Origin: Lophium mytilinum
Taxonomy: Eukaryota > Ascomycota > Dothideomycetes > Mytilinidiales > Mytilinidiaceae
NCBI GenBank assembly: GCA_010093605.1
Contig: MU004188.1
Location: forward strand, 382,341-446,340
Reading direction: 5' to 3'
DNA: 64,000 nt
Below the pieces are notes generated by a model, which searched no databases, was not told the DNA's origin, and worked only from the letters and a program-made list of their open reading frames with translations. A program made the position numbers and the translations under genes. Positions 37,014 to 48,258 of the stretch are shown here, in pieces; the first letter of the stretch is position 1; each line of letters opens with the position of its first letter.

Positions 37014-37648
37014 GCGGTGTATCTTGTTCTCTTTCCTTCCTTCTCACGAGCATTACGTTGCGGGCTACTAGTATCGCTTCCCATGCGTCAGCGATGTACC
37101 CTAAAACACCAAAATCACGATCGAACGTCCGCCGGCCGACCAAAGGAATGGGGATGGTGGAGATATTGGGGCGAACAATGATTGGGGACGTGGAATGGAA
37201 TCCGAGGATAGTGTTTCAGACCAAATACTGAAGCTCCATTCAAAACATAGAACTTACCCGCATGCTGATACGTTGAAGTGGCTTGTTGTATCGTTATCAC
37301 TGACCTAGATGCGCGTAGGGTTCGATTCACGCTCGAGCAGTATACTACTAACAAGGCAGTCCAGCAGCACTTGCATAGCTACTAATCACAGATTACTCGA
37401 TGTTTTCCACCGTTCCTCCAACACAAGAAACGCCTACACCAATTCCCTACAAGAGAGCAAAAGTGCAATGACGAATTGCACTCAATCAAATCACCACAAA
37501 AGTCTACCCACTATGTCAGAGCATGGAACGCCAAGAATAATCCCAAATAACCTCCCGCAGCATATCTTAACCTCTCCACACCAACATATCTTCAATGCCG
37601 CTTCTTTTACTTTCCTTCAACTCTCCACTACCAAGCTTCCTCCCCCAT
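37014..37648. other. Convergent spacer RPL35 / bHLH gene
   Basis: No gene. A perfect B-box-like GGTTCGATTC occurs at about 37319 with an A-box-like stretch upstream, but no tRNA fold or T-run terminator accompanies it. Confidence 0.4.
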
Positions 37649-39021
37649 CTACCCACTCAACAAATCCCTAACACTCATCCCCCGCGCACTCCAGCTCCTA
37701 CGATCCGTGTTCAACATCAACAACGCCTCCGTCGCCTCCCGATCCTCACAATCGCGCTCGTCCGGCTGCGGCCCTAGCGCTGGCGACGTCAGACTAAACG
37801 TATCTCGGCCGCCCTGCCCCGGGCCGAACACAGACCCTGAAAATGGATTACGGAAGGCTGAGCCTGACTGCGCGCTGAAAGCCGGAGATGCCTGGATGGA
37901 TGGCGAGGCCGCGGTAGATCTCAGCGAGGAAGTTAGAGAATACCGGTGCGGGTCCGAAGGTTGGAGGGCTGGGGAGGTGGTGACGGAGTAATGGCGGGCG
38001 CGAACATCGGAGGCGTGGAGGTCGGGCGACGCATGCGCAGAGTAGACCGACGGGTTACGGTCTGAGGGATAGAGAGCGGGACAAGTAGTGTTGGACAGCG
38101 GTGGTGGGAAGAGCGTGACAGGCGCACGAATCTGAGTCGGCGAAATCGCATCAGACATCTCCTCATCCTCCTCCTCAACCTCCTCATCCATATCCTCGCC
38201 ATCATCCATCGGCCGCCGGACCGGCGGCGTAGTCTGCGGCGACGCTGGCGCAGGAGACGGTCTGCGCGAGCGATGCGAGGCCTTGAGGTCGACGACGCAT
38301 TGCTCTAGGTACCGCATATAATCAATGCTTGCCTATTAGCTTCCAGTCAGCCCCCATACCAATACCAATACCTAAACCCAAACCCATCATTACATCAAAA
38401 ACAATCTCTCCCCAAACCAAAACTCACTTGCAAAATCGCCAACTTATGCATCTCCTGCCCCACACAGGCCGGGATCATATCCTTCAGCACCCCAAACTCC
38501 TCATTCATCTTCGACCGCCGCCGCCGCTCAATCAGACTATGCGCCGTCTTGCGCGCTATCTTGCGCCCGGCCGCCGTCGGGGTGGGACCACCGCTCGCCT
38601 TCTTCTTCCCTGTAGTCGTCCCAGCTCCACCACCACTGCTCCCACTTCCTCCACCCGCTCCCCCGCCTTTCGCTTCCCCCGGCGGCTTCATCTGGATGAT
38701 CTTCCGGCTCCGTGTCGGCGGCGGCGGCAGCGCGTACGCCGCCGCTTTCGTCGCCCCCCCGCTGCTCCCAGGCGCAGGCCGCTTCCGCGGTACCGCTGTT
38801 TTGGAGGCCGCTGGCGACGTTGGCGATAGCGGGCGGTAGCTCGAGTCCGACGCCGCGCCCGAGCTGGCGCTGCTCGAGCTGGCGCGGCCGCTGCTCAGCG
38901 CGGCGGGGGGCAGGATGAAGCTCGCATCGAAGGCGGACGGGGTGGTCGCGGTGGTGTCGTGGGGCTTGGCGGCGATGTCGTTGGAGGGGGCGGGGGTTGG
39001 GGGGGCGAGGGGGCGTGGCAT
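37649..39021 (-). CDS. bHLH transcription factor
   Basis: Exons 39021-38428 and 38332-37649 with a 95-nt intron give 425 residues. The basic helix-loop-helix near residues 155-215 is split by the intron: RKTAHSLIERRRRSKMNEEF (H-E-R pattern, so E-box binding is expected), LKDMIPAC, then EMHKLAILQ-ASIDYMRYLEQCV. The N-terminal 150 residues are low-complexity Ser/Ala/Pro/Gly. After the bHLH comes an acidic run (GEDMDEEVEEEDEEM) and a long Ser/Pro/Ala region with repeated ..SPALQPS, SPSIQAS, SPDLHAS units, possibly an activation domain. No orthologue name can be given with confidence. Confidence 0.85.
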
Positions 39022-39748
39022 TGCGGGTTTTTATGGGTGGTTAAGGAGGGAGGGTGAGGGGGTGGTGGAGGGAGGTAGAGTTGGAGTTGGAGTTGGAGAG
39101 GGCCATGATATCTAGGTAGGTTTGGTTGCTGGATGGATGGGAGATGTTTGGAGGCACGCGACCACGGGCAGGCGTTGCGGGTTTTGATTGGAGAGGTGGT
39201 GGGGGTGGGTGGAAAGGGTTTGGCGCGAACTGAACTCCCCCGCGCAAATGAGAAGCGAGGGATTGCGGCGTGTGCGGTTTTGCTGGCTGGAGTGTTATCG
39301 GGCGAAATCGATAATTGGATGATCTAGGGAGTAGTGCGAAAGTCTGATAGTGGTCTTGACTGGTTGTTGGAGGGAGAGCACGTGAGTATCCTTTGAGACT
39401 GAACCACTTTGCTGAATTATGATAATCGCCCTCGGTAAGCAATGCAGGTAGCAATTATAGTGAATTGTGTACAATGCCTCCTTCAATCAATATTCGGATG
39501 CTTTGGCCTGCCAGCACGGCGCTCCCGTAAACGACGCGCCTACGAAAGGTAGGCACAAAAGGCACCAAAAGCGACTATCTGGAGATATTGAATGAAAAAA
39601 CACGCCCCGCCTAAGATTAGGGGGACCGGAAAATAAGCGACATTGTAACACTCCAACAGAAAACAGTTTCTAAGAAACTGAAGTTAGGGCCGGGACAAAG
39701 ATGGAAGCTAGATCAAGAATGGAGTCCACTAAGCGCTGCCGTGAATAA
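39022..39748. other. bHLH promoter/leader and downstream of P450 relic
   Basis: The part next to 39022 is strongly purine-skewed on the plus strand with short GGAGTT repeats near 39080-39095, probably the 5' leader of the bHLH gene. No gene was recognised. Confidence 0.45.
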
Positions 39749-40188
39749 TCAGAGCCGATTCTGCCGCTCAAACGAGATGGGGCCACTTATGATAAACATT
39801 GCCGCCTTGTTTTCCGACTGGTCCGAGTAGAGGACGCCGCGTTTGTCGTGCAGCAGGCCAACTATCGCGGGGTCCGAGATGACGATGAGGTTTGAGTTGG
39901 ACACCTTGAGGCTGTATATTATGCCATATTTTTGGGCCCATTCTTCGTTGCCGTTCGCGTAGAGATTCGAATGGCGGAGAGTCGCTTGTGTAGAATACTC
40001 GAGGGCGATGCCGGTCTTGGGAATCAATTGCGCATTGCCTAAAATAGGGATAGTAGGACGTCCAGGGGGAAGGCCATGTTCTCTGCGACCGACGCGTAGC
40101 AACTTGAATCCATGATACAGCAGAGGCACCAGCAGAAGTGCGGCGACAGCGAAAGGGAGACTAAAGCCTGCCTGAGAAAGCAGCACAT
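39749..40188 (-). pseudogene. Cytochrome P450 N-terminal fragment
   Basis: About 145 residues read as the start of a fungal P450: a membrane anchor (FAVAALLLVPLLYHGFKLL), the proline-rich hinge LPPGRPTIPILGNAQLIPKTG, WAQKYGIIYSLKV and ISDPAIVGLLHDKR. A stop follows at 39749, and none of the later parts (I-helix, ExxR, Cys haem loop) occurs downstream. The frame has no in-frame ATG of its own; a TTTCTCAG acceptor just before the first codons suggests an upstream exon was once joined. Typical P450s have about 500 residues, so this is a truncated relic. Confidence 0.75.
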
Positions 40189-40469
40189 TAGCAGGCCTAC
40201 GAATTCGGAAATCCGCCTTCTATCCTAAGGAGCACCTCAAATGAAACATAAGCAGTTCAGCTCCTTAAACGAGACATAAAGGTATTTATGTGTACATTGT
40301 GGTGTCCTACTCACTGTTATACCACCCTAATCTGCACACTGACCGGCGACAGATCGTCAGACATCGTCCAAATTCCAGCGGGAGGCCTCAAACCTGTCTC
40401 GAGTCCTAAATCAGGCCTCATAGAACACAGTCATGGAAGACTTTCATGGTTAGATGCGGTCTGACCAAG

Positions 40470-41552
40470 TCAACTTCGAAAAGCTGATTGGATGTCAGGC
40501 ATCGGAACTGCTGAAAGCCGTCTGATAGCTCTGATGGCCTTCTCACCCAACTTGTCCTTCTCCTCTTTAGCCTTATCGGTAAGTCTGTCTTCATTGGCAC
40601 AGGCAAGGAACTATGAAGAGTTGTCAGCCGATGTGCTGTCTGTTTATCTGTGAACGAGTAGAATTTGTGGTATCTTACTTTATCCGATTTCCACACGCTC
40701 AATATATCGCTAAGGCTATGGGGCTTTTTGAAGTCCTCGATATTGTTGAAATCCCTTGGAAGGTAACGCTCAAAAAGGTTCCACTCATCTTGATCGTCGA
40801 CGCCGTCGCTTTCGATAGGAGCAAGCATTATGGAAAGGGTGAAGAACTCGTGGTCCGGCATGCCATTAATGGGTTTGAACTCATAGGACGCCGAGCCAGC
40901 TTTGCGATGGAGGTTATCTAAGTCGGGCTCGGTAGTAATTGGTACTTCATCCCTTCTGTCCATCAATTTCCTCATCGACCATTTCCATTCTAGAACGAGT
41001 CTTTCGGCTCCTCCGTCCAGGAAGTTGTTGCCATCCAGGATAGATATACCACTCAGTCCTCTCACGCTCACGTAGTTCCTGGTGACTGGTATGATGCGGT
41101 CGAGGTACGCCGCTTGAGAAAAGTCTACCAGCTCCTCGAAACATCGCACATGGTAGAAATCTATAAGAGCAGTTAGTTCGCGGTGTAAGTTATCAGAAGC
41201 CATATGTCCTACCTGGATTTTTGTACAGGTTCATGCCCGGCTTCACAGCAATTCTATAGGAACCTGCTTCAATATGGTCCTTGCAGGTGACGTGCTGACA
41301 AGCGGCTCCCCTGTTCGAGTATGGCGCGAGTTCGATAAAGAAGAGGACTGGGTTTCTTGGATGGCGCTCCTTCCCGGCAACGACACCTATGTGGTCGCGG
41401 AGATCGGATTTGGCCCAGTCGATTCGATCTTCGTTTGTCAGAGGGATGCGTTGGCGAGAGCGCTTCCTCTCCTCCTTTTGCTCATCATCCAACTCATCAT
41501 CGGGAAGGACTCTTGGCCGCTTCCCTTTCCCTTTGGAGTTCGGACCCTCCAT
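40470..41552 (-). CDS. Hypothetical protein with PARP-type zinc finger
   Basis: Exons 41552-41213, 41160-40679 and 40610-40470 give 320 residues, phases consistent. The first 50 residues are basic and acidic (KGKGKRPRV, DDELDDEQKEERKRSRQR), suggesting nuclear location. Residues about 85-125 carry CQHVTC, then EAGSYRIAV and FYHVRCFEEL: two cysteines, about 26 residues, then H-x2-C with the YHxxCF ending of PARP-type zinc fingers. Such fingers bind DNA breaks or ends. The rest, including a WKWSMRKLMDRRDEVP segment and a Lys/Glu-rich helical end, matches nothing I know. No catalytic PARP domain is present. Confidence 0.65.
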
Positions 41553-41857
41553 TTCAGTGATGTTGCTGAGGAATGAAACAAGATTCAAGGACGAGGTGAG
41601 GTTGAAAGAAGCTGAAGCGATGGATATAGACTAAGGTACTGCCCTTGCGGTTGCCTTGGCGGAGCTGCAACTGCCTCTTTTGGTGACGCCCTTCCCTGTC
41701 AGGTACCATTAATTACGACCACTTTGATAGCCAGTTTTTCAGATTCTCACAGTTCCAATTGTGCAGATGCGAGTGTGGTAGTCATCAAGCATCACCACAC
41801 CAGAACATCATGAACTACCGCAGGATCAACCTTCTCGTGTCTTGTCATCTCAACGGC
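41553..41857. other. Short spacer
   Basis: About 300 bases between the start of the zinc-finger gene and the 3' end of the membrane-protein gene. No gene was found. Confidence 0.45.
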
Positions 41858-43333
41858 CTACCAAGTCCTCGACCGCCGTTCCATAAGCCTATTCCAGACC
41901 ATCGACGCTGTCTGTGGAGGATCTGAGTATGTTCGCTGCCTATACGGATGCCTCATAGCGTCTCCAGCACTCGGCTCCGCAGCCAAAGTACGCCCTTCGT
42001 CGTCCCCATCCCCATCCTCCCACCAACCACTCTCACTTCCACTCACAGTGTCTGCATTTCGCCGCCTCACGCTCCTCAAAGCCACTAAAGAGACATCACG
42101 CCCATGCTGGTCCTCGTTCCCGATGTTGCTTTTCTGAGCGAACAAACACGGGCAGAAGAACGCAAGAACGAGCTTGATGCTGTGCAGACTGCCACAGATG
42201 ACGCCGGCGTTCATCTCGGCAACGGCGATAGCGTAGACGATTGCTGCGTTGACTGGAAAGGTTAGCTAATTGGAAGGCGAGTATGGATGCAGCAGGATCA
42301 GGGTAGGATAAAGAGGGAGAGCTCGACGTACTCCGTGTCTCATAGCCTCGAAAATACGCCGCCAAGTAATACATCCGACAAACCCCAGCAATCGGCACCC
42401 TACACTCCACAGTCAGCTCGCATCCCCTTCACATAACCAGGAACCACATCAGCGCCCTCCGCGCACCCGCAACTAACTCCCTTCCTTTCTGCCCCTTCCC
42501 CAACGCCCTTCTCAAGACTCACACACAACCCACCCCAAACACCCCAATCAACCCCACCCTCTCCCTCCACGGCAACTTGACCCCCCACACCCTCCCCACC
42601 GGCCAAAGATACACCGCCACATCCGCCGCCGTGTTCAGCCCCGAGCTGCCTAGCAGCACCTCCCGAATCCCCGCACACCGCCCCACCCACACCGGCCAGC
42701 ACCGCAAGAGCACGAGTCCCACCCCAGCCCCTGCAAGCACGCAGCAGCACCCCATCGCGACGCCGCAGAACCAGCGGTTCCCGCGCGACGGGAAGAGGCG
42801 GAGGTAGGTGCAGCAGACGGATATTTTGACCAGGGCGACGCAGATGTAGAAGAGGAGTGTTGACGTGAATGCCATCTATCCGAACCACGTCAATAGGGGC
42901 GACGAGTGTGTGTGTGTGTGTGTGTCTGTATGTCTGTCTGTCTGTGTGTGTGAGACGGTGCACAGTGCAAAGGGCGTACTGACGGTGTTGAAAGGCCGCT
43001 CCCACTCGGGGCGGATGGCGGAGATGGGGTAGCCGAGCCCGAAGCGGCAGCTCACAAGCGCTAGAGATGCGATGGTGAGGGCGAGGGTCTGGGAGGTATG
43101 TTAGCGCTTTTCGAGGTTGTGGAGGGAGCGAGAGGGGCGCGGACGGCTGCGCTTGCCATGAACCAGTCGTCGAGCCCGAGGTAGGTGAGACGCCGGTGGT
43201 AGAAGCGGATGGCGAGGCATTCGAGCATGAGCACCATGCTGGGGATTGTGATGGCAAGGACCATGTTGACGCGGGGGGAGGGGTTGGTGTGGTTTGGGCT
43301 GGACAAGGTGGCGGCTTGGGAGGGGGCGGCCAT
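41858..43333 (-). CDS. Fungal rhodopsin-domain integral membrane protein (PTH11/SAT4-like)
   Basis: Five exons, 43333-43157, 43088-42984, 42875-42523, 42399-42332 and 42252-41858, give 365 residues; starting at the upstream in-frame ATG (43417) would give 393. Seven-helix pattern with VNMVLAITIPSMVLMLECLA, the loop LTYLGLDDWFM (D-D-W is the family mark), TLALTIASLALVSCRFGLG, LLFYICVALVKISVCCTYLR, a Cys/Val-rich helix and AEMNAGVICGSLHSIK before a soluble Ser/Arg tail. The family includes PTH11-type receptors, but most members have no known ligand. Intron 1 (43156-43089) starts GCAAGC, a GC-AG intron; intron 2 holds a TG/TC microsatellite near 42906-42952. Confidence 0.75.
42906..42952. repeat. 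TG/TC microsatellite in intron 2
   Basis: A run of GTGTGT broken by TCTGTATGTCTGTC units, wholly within intron 2 (42983-42876) of the rhodopsin-domain gene. Likely length-variable between strains. Confidence 0.85.
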
Positions 43334-43417
43334 GTTGGAGGTGGTTGAGAGAGGTGAAGATGCGAGAATGGGGACGGGAATAGTGATAGATGCAGGTACT
43401 AAAGAGCTGAATAGCAT

Positions 43418-43913
43418 TGAACAGAGTAGGGTTTAGAATGTATGAGGTGGATGAGACCTGGAAGAATGATGAGAGGAAGAGAGAAAAAAGAAAGGGTAAT
43501 TGGGAGGGCAGGAGATATCGCATCAGAAACAAGCTGATCGCTAATCCGTGTAGAGGCATGAAAGCCATTGATCTGGACGTTATCACGCACAAAACGCCCT
43601 GAAATAAAAGGCTCGGAAGTAGCACTCAGACGTATGAAAGGAAAGAGCGTCAGCGCGGAGCATATTTCGACTCCTGCCGCAGTCTTGATCAGCTCATGAC
43701 GAATTGTGCAAAAATGATTTGGAGCGGTCTGGTACAGTGAATGATCGTTCAGTTAATCACCGCCCTCACATCGGTCTAACGCCTAACCTTTTGCAATTGG
43801 CACCAACAAACCAAGGCTGTGGCGGAAATGTCCCTCTACAACGCCTAGCCATTCCCATCACATTAAGCAAGTAGCAAACACGGGTTGGCCTACCCAATCC
43901 GCTCCATCCCAAC
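43418..43913. other. Spacer between membrane-protein gene and TRAPPC11 3' end
   Basis: No gene. Promoter side of the rhodopsin-domain gene; a purine-rich tract lies near 43465-43500. Confidence 0.5.
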
Positions 43914-46900
43914 TCATTCGTCGTCATCAACCCAGATCATGATGCCCTTCTTGTCCATCTTGATATCGTCCGTCGCCTGGATCTTCAGTGTCTTATTGAA
44001 GTATCGATCCACCACTCTCAACTGTGGCATGATCCAAGCAGCCTGGACCATGGGCACGATGTTATAGTGTACTGTCTGCCTGCTGAAAGGTAACATGATC
44101 AAACTCTGAAGTTTGGAGCCGGCAAAGGCGAAATCTTCGCTCGCTTCCATGCTAACCTCGAATGTGAGAGAGTGCGTCGTCGGGTTCTCTAGGGTATAGT
44201 CGAGGTGCAGGGTCTGGAAAGACTTGACAATTGGAGACTGTGTAACACTGGCTAGAACGCGCGGCTCGCTACTAGGAAGGTGGAGGCGGGGCATTGCAAG
44301 CATGGATATGATGGCCGGGCTGTCCGAATTTGTCCCTGACTTCCGCCTCCAGGTGATGCTGAGGCCCATGTCGAGAGCGGCTGATCGGCGTTCTTCGAAT
44401 TTAATCTTACGCATGTCGAGGCTGAACGATCGCTCTTGAAGTTCTTGAGGAAGTATATCAATGTTTTCAGAGGGAAACTCCTTCGAAATATCGCAAATGG
44501 CACCGCCGTGGATTTCATGCAGTTCCAGACCCGTATCTTCAATGACTAGCACTTCTTCAGCAAAGGAGGCGACCTTAGCCTTCAGATGCCATCTCTGAGC
44601 GATGCCACCAGCGACACCCGATACGGCGTCGCCAGATTCGCCTTCATGAACTTCAAACATGCTCGGCCATGGGTCAGGATGAACTCGTGGTGAAAACTCG
44701 TAGCTGGCTTCGAACGGGCCATCGAATACTAGATCCGTGGTGAGCGTCTTTGAGATTGGGATGTCTTCGTCGCTGAGAAGATGATACAGAACCCTGATCT
44801 CGAGAGCATACCCGGAAGGAATGGAAGGCGCTCTGAATTTGATCGTTTCTGTCCGTCTCGCATTGCGCTCTAGTCGGCCAACGACATGCCCGGGAAGTTC
44901 GATCTGAGATTCGGAATCGCTAGCTGGGATTTTGACAGGTTCGTTGTTCGCAGAGTCTGCATGGGGTATCCAGGAGTACTCTAGCGTGTCCGTTGATAGC
45001 CCAAGGAGCCTGACCTCCAGAACCGCCTCAGTAGTCTCTTCTTCCTTGTTGATGATCTCGATGTCAAGTGTTACGGCTTCATCGGTATAGTAGTGATCTA
45101 GCAGATTTGGAAGGGCAATCTCCATCTTAGGAGGCTTCGGATGTATCTGAACGAATATGCCAGATGTTCTACTGAGCTTCCTTGCTTTGATGCCGGAAGA
45201 CCCTCTAATCCACCAGGTCGGGAGGACATCGCCTTCGCTCATGGTTGAGGAGCAAACCAGGTCGAAGCGTTCCGTCTCTATCTCTACCATGCTACTAAGA
45301 GCGTTCACCTCGCCGGCGTCGCGAAACGTGATGGCAAACGCGAACACTTTGGTTTGTCCAGGATATATTGTCAGGTCCGAACCGCCGCTCCAGAGTGGTT
45401 TCTGATCCGACCGCGAGCTTGCAGCCGTCTCTTCGAGGTCGAGTTCTTTTATGACTGAGTAATGTGCAGGAAGATCATTCGTCTCTGAAGTAGAGCTTGT
45501 ATGAACAAGTTGAACCTCGCTGAGGCAGCCTTTGAATCGAATCATAAGTTTTGATAATGTCAGCGGCGCAGAGCCTGATCGGGCATTCGAGGTCACGGCG
45601 ATCTGAGAGGGTAGAGGTTCGCCAACGTTCCCATCTCCCTCAAAGAATGTAAAAGTAAGCGCCACTGTGGTGACAGGTTAGAAAAGTTGGCTAAGTACGC
45701 ATGTGTAACTTACGGCAAGATACGATCTTGTCGGCACTAACTGTCACGGTAGGCTTTCCACCTTCGTCAACAGGAAATGTGTCCAGACAAGTCATCAAAT
45801 TATGTGAGTAACCTGGCTTGGGTGGCAAAGCTCTAGAAAGGAGCTCCCATTCGGATGCTAGTAAGATCTCGGAATCTTGCACACGCATGGCACACTCTCG
45901 GAGTGCCCAAGTCACCTCACCAACAAGAGGATACCACTTCTCTTTCCGCCAGCTCATTCCCTCCCACAAAGGCCTGAGCACGCTTTCTGCATCGGCGTAT
46001 CTCTTGGCATGAATGAGCTCCTTCGCGGTTTCGAGGTTCAAGTGGTCGACGACGCGTTGCTGTCCTCGGATGTAGAATTCTTGTGCAGCTTGGTTCATAA
46101 TATCAATGATCTCGCTGCAGTGATCGTAGCCTTTGCTTCCTGGTAAGGCATATTCCACATGCGGCCCTGGGACGAGATAGTGATCGTAAGTAGTGTACCG
46201 ATGACTGACCTGCGCGGCGGGAGAAAGACCTGGGGGTGTACGGTCCTCGTCTGGAATATCTTCGGCGAGTAATCTGCGCTTCTGAGCATGTTTGGCTGAT
46301 AGCCTAAGCCAGTAGCCTGGATGATGTAGAAGATGCCAAGGTGCTAATCTTTCGCCCTGCGATATGCCGACTTTCTCTGGGGGTGAGTACAGGGTGAATG
46401 GACGGTCAGAGACGACGCTTGAATCTTGGAGAGAATCCTTAGCAGCAAAGATAGGCAGTTCTGCCCTTTGAATGAGCTGTGACATGGCCTTCGCCCATCT
46501 GGACTCCCAAGCTTCCCAACCGTAATTGGCAGTCCCCTTACCTCGCCGATCTAAAAGGGACCGCACTCTGCTTTTGTATATTAGCCAAGCCTGAACCGCT
46601 GCAGTAGGTAGCTTGTTCCAGAGAAGGCAACGGATATTTCGAATAGCAATAGCATCCGCTAGTAATCGATTTTCGTCCCATCTTGGCGACCAATTAGCAG
46701 TTGTTTCAAACACACCGTCAGGCCCAAACAGATTGTCTAGCGCGGACTGATAATGTCTCTGTGCAGCATCCATCTCCTGGCGGTATTCGGCGAAAACCCC
46801 CAGTTTGAAGTCATACCGCACTGCCCATCCCTGTTGCGCCAGAGTTTGAGAAGTGCCTCTAGTTGGCGGAGCGGTCGGTGCTGGTATTTGACTGCGACCC

Positions 46901-47799
46901 TTTTTTCGTCTGGCATGCTTCGTCAAGTCACGGTAGTACTCGGTGGTCAAAGGCTTGAGTGTGGTGACAACCATCTGGGCAAATGAAGCAAGCTCCACGC
47001 GTGAGCTATTGGGAGGGAGAAAAAAGAGGCCTTTCGTGGCATCCAAGCCCGTAGCTCTCCTAATGGTGGATAATCTTTCCTCTATATCGGTAGCCTCTAG
47101 AATAGACTTGTCACTGATCAGCACTACAGCGTATCTAGTCCTATGTTCGGAGATCTGGAGCTGTCCTTTGATCTTGTTGATCTCCGTCTTCAGCTGGTTG
47201 TCGTGTAAGCTGTTTCGACTCGGATCTGATGTGAAGTCGAAGAAGGATATGAAGAAGGATGGAATATAGTACTGGTGCTTCATAGTCCATGCAGCTGACA
47301 TGACTCCGTCGGGAAAGATTGCAGACTCGGGCGACAGCGGGGAGACTGGAGAGTGCAGGATCCATGTAGGCGTAGGGGCAATGGTTGGGCTACCAGGAGG
47401 AGAAAGCCCATCGGAGTTCTCGGGAGGATCAGCCTTTCGAGGAGGCAGCATGAAGTTCTGAATAGTAGTGAGCACACCGTAGGGAGTCTTTCACGATGGG
47501 GGCGCCTGACCTACCCTCCCTACAGGCCGTATCCTGAACCCTCTCACGGCGCCCTTCCGAGTCTCCGTCACATTGTTCCAGGCGGCATCTCTTGCATCGG
47601 TGCTCAGAAACTCTTGCAGGAGCTGGTCTGCGCGCTGTCCAGTGACTGGGGGTAGCTCAGAGCTGATGGGTGTTGACCGGCGACCTGGAAGCACATCTTG
47701 AACGGGCGGGATAGCCTCTAGTTCTGGGCTTGATCCCAGGCCCGAGAGGACTATGAGAGGGAGGTTGTGGGCAATATATTCGGGCGGATATGCATCCAT
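43914..47799 (-). CDS. TRAPP complex subunit 11 (foie-gras/gryzun domains)
   Basis: TRAPPC11 belongs to a TRAPP tethering complex acting on Rab GTPases at the Golgi. Exons 47799-47515, 47457-45714 and 45664-43914 give 1259 residues. Intron 1 is 57 nt, joining PVGR to NFMLPPRKADPP; intron 2 is 49 nt, joining KIVSC to LALTFTFFEGDG. The start MDAYPPEYIAHNLPLIVLSG is usual. The foie-gras domain covers about residues 250-560 (RRKKGRSQIPAPTAPP, GWAVRYDFKLGVFAEYRQEM). The gryzun-like beta-rich part fills the C-terminal half (GEPLPSQIAVTSNARSG). Filamentous fungi keep TRAPPC11 although budding yeast lacks it. Confidence 0.9.
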
Positions 47800-48258
47800 T
47801 GCGAGGGCGATGGTGGAGTTGCAGGCGCATCCATCAGGCTTCGCTCAGGCTCTACTCAACGCCGGCGCCAGGAACCAATGCGGTCCTGCCTCGAGCTTCA
47901 GCAGCGCGTCGCAAGAGTATATATCATAGAGCACACGGTCTGGGAGTTGCTGTTCGCGGGATCGTTCGTGGCTGTGTCCGCGTGGTGGCACAATTTACAG
48001 GGCCGTCGGAGTTTCGGTCATAAGTCATGTGATTTGTCTGCCATTGAAGCTCTTCTCCACCAACCCGCACCCCGTCCACTTTCTTTCCACCACCACGCCC
48101 GCAGCTCTGCCCATACACAAAGCCCACGCTTTCACCGGCTGCTGCGACCTTCTGCCGCACTTCCTGCGCCTGGAAACCCTCGGGAACCCTCCCTCTCTGC
48201 ACTGGCAATACCCACACCGCACCGCCTGTCAACGAGCTGCCCCCGGGTGCATTTCACG
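47800..48258. promoter_or_regulatory. Divergent promoter, TRAPPC11 / RXT2
   Basis: A 459-bp spacer between opposite start codons. It contains an E-box-like CATGTG inside GTCATGTGATT near 48024. No other element was fixed. Confidence 0.45.

Noticed and set aside
37270-37335. Possible tRNA with a perfect B-box
   Set aside because: No acceptor pairing, no good T-stem and no T-run terminator on either strand.
39041-39454. Minus-strand frame upstream of the bHLH gene
   Set aside because: Polar low-complexity translation without ATG support; best explained as leader and promoter DNA.
47476-47514. A 27-nt or 36-nt intron in TRAPPC11
   Set aside because: Too short to splice. A 57-nt intron (47514-47458) with good ends joins PVGR to NFMLPPRKA and explains the protein better.
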